A stretch of 64,000 nucleotides of DNA from contig QCXZ01000137.1 in NCBI GenBank assembly GCA_025024175.1, positions 74,400,680 to 74,464,679 of the forward strand, read 5' to 3'. Made by a program: the position numbers and the translations under genes. Under the pieces are notes generated by a model that saw only the letters and a list, made by a program, of their open reading frames with translations, ran no database searches and had not been told where the DNA came from. Position 1 is the stretch's first letter. Each line of letters starts with the position of its first letter. The stretch is from Rhyzopertha dominica. Taxonomy: Eukaryota > Arthropoda > Insecta > Coleoptera > Bostrichidae. This document shows positions 59,270-64,000 of the stretch, one piece after another.

Positions 59270-60239
59270 CAACTTTTTCTTTGAAAAAGTGATGAAAGGG
59301 CCTCTAAAATTGACATTAGAGGCTGCAGACTGCTGTATTCAACAGTTACTAAAATTGCTAAATTAAATAAGGAAGATCTTCGTCGGCCCAGCAACAAAAG
59401 CCAAAACAGTATTGTGGATCTTTTTTCTAATGGAGGGACAGAACAGATGAAAAACATTATATACGGAATGTATGAAGTGTGATAGAAACGAAGTGCCAAC
59501 TTTGGAATCGACAAAGCTGAATTTAATAAACAGGAACTTAAATGTGAGTATATCATCGTAACTTTGGCAAAAGTTATTAATTAAAGTGGGTACAAAGACA
59601 AAAGAATAAGCAAAAGATTGGTCATTGATTGATGGGTCACTTCGATGTCAATTAAAAACACCTCTCTGCAGAGGAAAGCGACTAATTATTTTAAACGCTT
59701 GCGTAGCAAGACGTTGGGTTCCGAACAATTTGTTAATTTTGGCAAAAATATTGCAAATTGTGGTGTTGATTACCACTCAAACATGAACCACACAGCATTT
59801 GAGGAGTGGTTCGGAATACAAATATACCAAATTTGAAGGTCAACTCGATTATTGTTATGGACAACGCGGCTTACCATTTTCGGCAAGATAAGAAACAATG
59901 CACCCGAAAAAAAGCAATTATTAAAAATAATATTTGAAAGATTACCGGCTTATTATAGCCTGCAGAATCCCATAAAGCTGGAGCCAGCTGAAACATCACA
60001 TCAGGAAACAAAATAAAACCACAAATATATGTAGATGCAACTGTTGTAGAATTAGTTCGAAAAGTCATAAATGAATTAAGTGGCACATTAAAGTAATTGG
60101 AAATTGTTTTGTAAGAAATAATGAATTTCGAGTAATAATTATTAACGTCAATGATGGTTTTCCGGACTCCGAAAATGAGTTGCAATTATGTATAAAATTT
60201 AATTACCTAAATTGTTTAAATATGTGTTTGCCTGTATAA
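59270..60239 (+). pseudogene. Third remnant of a long-spacing DDE transposase
   Basis: Across many frame breaks the plus strand gives VTKIAKLNKEDLRRPSNKSQ, LKTPLCRGKRLIILNACVAR, RWVPNNLLI, then VDYHSNMNHTAFEEWF, NLKVNSIIVMDNAAYHFRQ (second Asp at 59860) and ERLPAYYSLQNPIKLE. The expected catalytic Glu of NPIE is replaced by Lys at 59975. The C-terminal part includes VDATVVELVRKVINELSG and an acidic tail VIIINVNDGFPDSEN. Only about 38 residues separate the second Asp from this position, so about 40 residues are missing compared with the 3.1-4.4 kb copy. It is the same broad family as that copy and the 43.9-44.5 kb relic, in a dead state. Confidence 0.65.
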
Positions 60240-62906
60240 AATCCAAGATTAAAACTGCCATAAACGGCCCACCCTTCGCAGCACGGGTTCTTTGTAGCAC
60301 TTGTTTGACTTAGAAGCCGTTTTCTCATTTTCAATTTTAAGAACTATATAACTTGCGATTATGTACAGTGTGACCTCCTTATTGCTACGAGGTAACAAAC
60401 ACTAAAAACATAAGAGGGAATGGCGATAATTCGTTATTTGAATTGCTAAAACAGGGGGGCACAAAGAGTGAAGGTACTTACCGGAGAAAATAAGGCACAA
60501 GCTTACTATTACACCGATTAACTCATACGGTAGAGTGGGGTGGGTAAACATAAAAATATATTGAAGTTAAATAGAGCGCCACCCATTTTGTTTGAGCTTA
60601 GAGTGAAGCTTGCGTCGGATTTCACAATTAAGAAAACGGGAAATTACTTAAGAAAATTCACAACTAAAATGATCATTTAACCAACCCTGATTGATAACAA
60701 CATACGTACGACACACATATCCATACATAAATAGTTAATAGCGGTAAAACACTACAGCTGTATGTTTATAGTAAATATTGATTGCTAACAACAAATCTAG
60801 AAACAGAGAAATATGTAATACATTTGTGTGACAAAACAAATCATACACAGCGGTGTGAGACGAGATGGTGGTACCCTTGTATAGTTATACTCTGTTTACA
60901 ATTAAGCTTAATAATTTTCAGCTTTTATTTTGTCTTAACAATATAGAAATAGTAATAAGAACATGCGTTCTTGTTCTCCTTTTTTATCTTTAGTTACTAT
61001 AATTATAAATATTTTTTTCTTTGGTTGGTAATAACATCAAAGTTAAATTTTCTTAAGGTAACATATCCTGTATTACCAGCTTTATTGTTCCTTCTCTTAA
61101 TTAGACACCCACAACAACATGCACGGACTTCCAGGATAATGGACAAAATTCCGAAACAACCACCGTTTCAGGACACCAGCGGCAAATGGAGTGTAGATTG
61201 AATTGTGGTGACTCCCAATGACGAGGTGATGACCGATAAGGCGGGGCCTCCTGAGGTGACCCAAATCTCCACAAGACGTAAACTTCGGGTTGCAAAACAC
61301 GTTTCCAATAGAATGAATCCTGTTGTAAAATAAGAGGAACCAACCCAGATCACAAACCCACGGAAAAAGAAGGCCTAAAAATTTACAATACTGACCAACA
61401 AAATCTATCTTATATTAATCATTTTCTTACTAGGTGGTAATAGCCTTCAGTTAAACTTAGTATTTGAGAGCAGAAAAAATTATATTAGCTACCAAACCAG
61501 CTAACGGTATGATCTACGACCACAAAAGTAAGAAACACAATGAAAATGAAATCGGAATTTTTCTTCAGGATATGCACTTACGCAGACTATAAGGAATTCA
61601 ACTAACAGTAGGTTACAAAAGCCAAAGACAAGTAAACTCGAAATTTGCCATGAAACGTCGAATTCTCCGAAAATCAAGCAACGGACGAAAGTGGCTAACA
61701 AAACAGTTCAAATACTCCAAAATCGCCAAAGCAGAAAACATACTGGATCCAAGGATCCGCAAATAGGAAAAAAAATTGATAAACCTCTCACCTGATTCAA
61801 ACTTGAAGCAAGGTAATAACGAGAAAGTGGTTGTATACCATCAAGGGCAGTACAAAATGAAAACCAAATAGCCCTTCACAAAATTAATTCATACGTAACA
61901 AGAGCTACCTTTTAGTAAAGTACAATTGAGGTTATACACCTATTGTCAAATCAACCCCTTTACAAAGAATTTTAGTGGGTAATTGCTCATTCATCCTTGG
62001 AATCGGGAGATGCGTTCAGCATGGCAACCGTGGCGCAACTCTCATACCGGCAGAAATAGGTTGACCAGTGGGCTGTTAACCGGTGNGTATAGGAAATCGG
62101 CTTATCTGATCCCTCGCTAACTAGCAGACGACGGCACCTCACACCGACCGCCTTTCGAATAGCCGCTGTCCGTCGGAGGGCTTTTCAGCGCGGATTTTCC
62201 ACGATCGCCTGGCAATCTTTGTCTGAAGGCTGCCGGGAAACTATTCCATATAGCCGCCCTGGAAGCCTGCTGAAGGGAGGGTGAGGAATTTACGTCGCGT
62301 GCATTGTCTGCATCGGCCACAATGTGAGCAGGACGTAATAACTATAAGCTTGTTAGGATACCAGTATGACATGTGCTGAATTAGAGATAGGTAATAACGT
62401 AGATTACATACTCAGACATGTCTCCTACAGATTTATTTAAGAGGGAATACGAAAAATCTGCTTGATACATAGGTTTTAAAAACAACTCTAACGAACATAT
62501 AAAAAGCGCATTTATTGTGAAACTTTCACGACTGTACGAGCCCTGTCGCATTTCAGTTGGCCCATCAACAGAATTATAAAATTTCTTAAGAATTTTAAAC
62601 AAAATCGCTTCTTGCAGTTTTGTTTTTGTTATAAATAGCTTCTCTAAATTATGGTCTATTAATTTTTACGCACAATTGAACTGTTCTCAATAATGAAAAT
62701 TGTATAGTAAAAAAATACCAACTATATAGGCCGAACCCTGGTTTCTATCTAATATTCTTTGCGGAAGTTTGCATACAGGTGCATGTAACATTTGGGGTGG
62801 CTGTGCAATTTTTCGCGTAACTAACAGATATGGTTTACTTGACAGCACACGTCAAAAGCGTTTTGGGTAGTTTCAACTATAGAATTTTGTATTAAAGAAT
62901 TAAAAA
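60240..62906. other. Non-coding DNA with a GC-richer island at 62.0-62.3 kb
   Basis: The overlapping minus-strand frames at 61097-61353 are antisense to a plus-strand stretch that could be an eroded LINE ORF1, but I cannot support this. About 62010-62330 is GC- and CpG-rich; its minus-strand frame (62117-62320) begins MADADNARDVNSSPSLQQAS with no known domain or clear splice context. One N at 62086. Nothing else was found. Confidence 0.35.
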
Positions 62907-63921
62907 ATGACTAGAGGAAAAGTTATTGATCCAAACATTCGTTTAATTTTATTCGTTTATATAAATCTGGCAGATCTAATGCAGAAATTGGAAAGTTATT
63001 GGGGTTGTCAAGATACAGTGTTCGCAACGTAGTGCAGTTATTCAAATCAAACAATAATGTCTAGCCTAAACAGAGGTATGTGAAAAAAGTGCACTTACTG
63101 ATACTGATCGGATGGTGTTGAAACGAATAATTAAACAGAATAGGAGCGCAAACTACGGTCAACTAAGCACACTTTGGAGTGATGCTATAGGAAGACATGT
63201 TTCAAGATCCATCCACCTGTCACCGGGAAAGCACAAAGATTGGGTTTTGGAACTTACAACGTAAAATCTTTTGTTTTTAACTTTTGAAATGTTTTCAACA
63301 AAAGTGTGTTTTAATTGTCTAGGGAAAAGAACATAGAACTTGGAGTCCTGGACAATGGAACAGTGTACATTGGAGCGACGAGTCTAGATTTGAAGTTTGT
63401 GTAGGTGACAGTCGCAGCAGTTATTCGGCTAAAAAGATGAAATTTATCATTCAGATTGTCGGAAGAGAAAAGTTAAATTTCCAGCATCGATTATGGTGTG
63501 GGTATCAATGTCTGCAAGAGGAGTAGGACATTTCATTGACGGCATTGTGAACACAGAAAAATATCTTAGTATCTTAAGTGAATCTTTGCTACCCACTAGG
63601 GACGAGTCATTGACGTCAGGAAATGATTTTGTTTTTCAACAAGATGGCGCTGCATGTCATGTATCCAAAAGATCTTTACAATGGTTCACCGACAACAGTA
63701 TTCAACTTTTAAAATGGGTATCAAGTAGTCCTGACCTTTCTCCTATAGAAACTCTTCGACACATTATGAAAAAACATCTGCGCGCTAGGTCGATTCCCGA
63801 ATTAAGGCATAAAGTACAATTAATATGGGATAAGTTCAACCCACAAGATTGCAAGAATTTAGTGAATACAATGCCAAGAAGAATAACGGCTGCCATAAAA
63901 GGTAAAGGTGATGTTACTTAA
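62907..63921 (+). pseudogene. Tc1-like DDE transposase, C-terminal half intact
   Basis: From the ATG at 62907 the product begins MTRGKVIDPNIRLILFVYIN and continues into a disrupted helix-turn-helix region. The catalytic domain opens with RTWSPGQWNSVHWSDESRFE (first Asp), breaks frame, then runs uninterrupted from 63493 to 63921: MVWVSMSARGVGHFIDGI, DFVFQQDGAACHVSKRS (second Asp), SSPDLSPIETLRHIMKKHLR (Glu in SPIE) and PRRITAAIKGKGDVT. The D-D-E spacing is of the Tc1 type. At least three frame breaks lie in the first half; a GT…AG-bounded 62-bp segment (63261-63322) could be a spliced intron. The terminal repeats were not identified, and the right one may lie beyond the window edge. Confidence 0.8.
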
Positions 63922-64000
63922 TAGTAGCCTTTCAAGAAATAGATTAAGTCAGTTGTTTGTAACTCAGGTTTTCTCATGATTTGCTTCAACTTGGTAGTTA

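Noticed and set aside
62117..62320. 67-codon minus-strand frame in a GC-rich island
   Set aside because: Looks protein-like in composition, but I found no domain and no clear splice context, so not called a gene.
1..64000. CRISPR arrays, rRNA genes and bacterial-type operons
   Set aside because: No regularly spaced direct repeats, no rRNA-like segments and no ribosome-binding-site-led gene strings. I also saw no tRNA cloverleaf by eye, though a tRNA scan was not possible.

Overview
This is an AT-rich animal genomic window, almost certainly from an insect. The evidence is one spliced exon of a DIP/Lachesin-type immunoglobulin gene and a repeat load typical of arthropods: Tc1/mariner-like transposons of several families, hAT elements, BEL/Pao and Ty3/gypsy retroelements, LINE remnants, and MADF-BESS and YqaJ-type transposon-associated genes. 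A beetle-like genome is my best guess, but that is inference. Nothing here is prokaryotic. Most long open frames are antisense shadows or chance frames in AT-rich DNA. Scattered single N bases mark ambiguous consensus positions.

Layout. 0.5-1.3 kb is an ATCGA-rich repeat ending in a hAT-like terminus. 2.4-4.6 kb is a complete but decayed Tc1/mariner-like transposon with TA target sites and an unusually long D-E spacing; remnants of similar transposases recur at 43.9-44.5 and 59.3-60.2 kb. A transposase scrap lies at 5.1 kb. An unclassified dispersed repeat at 6.8-7.2 kb recurs inverted at 35.5-35.9 kb. A non-autonomous hAT element occupies 12.6-13.2 kb. The single host exon is at 14.94-15.14 kb on the minus strand, so much of the window may be intron of that gene. 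A miniature hairpin cluster is at 16.4-16.9 kb. From 19.3 to 28.0 kb three elements share the terminus TA-CAGGGTG: a DUF4817-type transposase element (19.3-21.6), a long-armed fold-back (21.7-23.6) and a palindrome-of-palindromes (26.2-28.0). A BEL gag scrap and a solitary terminal repeat lie between them.

29.5-33.2 kb holds an HTH remnant, a MADF-BESS gene fragment and a YqaJ-like nuclease fragment. 37.0-37.8 kb is another fold-back, with a perfect 24-bp palindrome in its centre. 42 kb has a LINE reverse-transcriptase remnant. 44.5-47.3 kb is a Tc1 element with nested terminal repeats, interrupted by a 1.1-kb hAT element carrying a BED-finger fragment. 47.7-55.4 kb is a nearly intact, recently inserted Ty3/gypsy element on the minus strand: two LTRs, 4-bp target duplication, tRNA-Lys-type primer site, gag, a GGGAAAC frameshift site and pol, disabled by three small lesions. 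56.6-56.9 kb is a LINE remnant. 62.9-63.9 kb is a Tc1-like transposase running toward the right edge.

Between the elements lie islands with more GC and CpG than their surroundings (around 18.5-19.2, 31.1-31.4, 38.5-38.9, 40.2-40.6, 42.8-43.4, 55.4-55.8 and 62.0-62.3 kb). They have no convincing coding potential and may be conserved regulatory DNA. All assignments come from reading and translating by eye; no database search was run.
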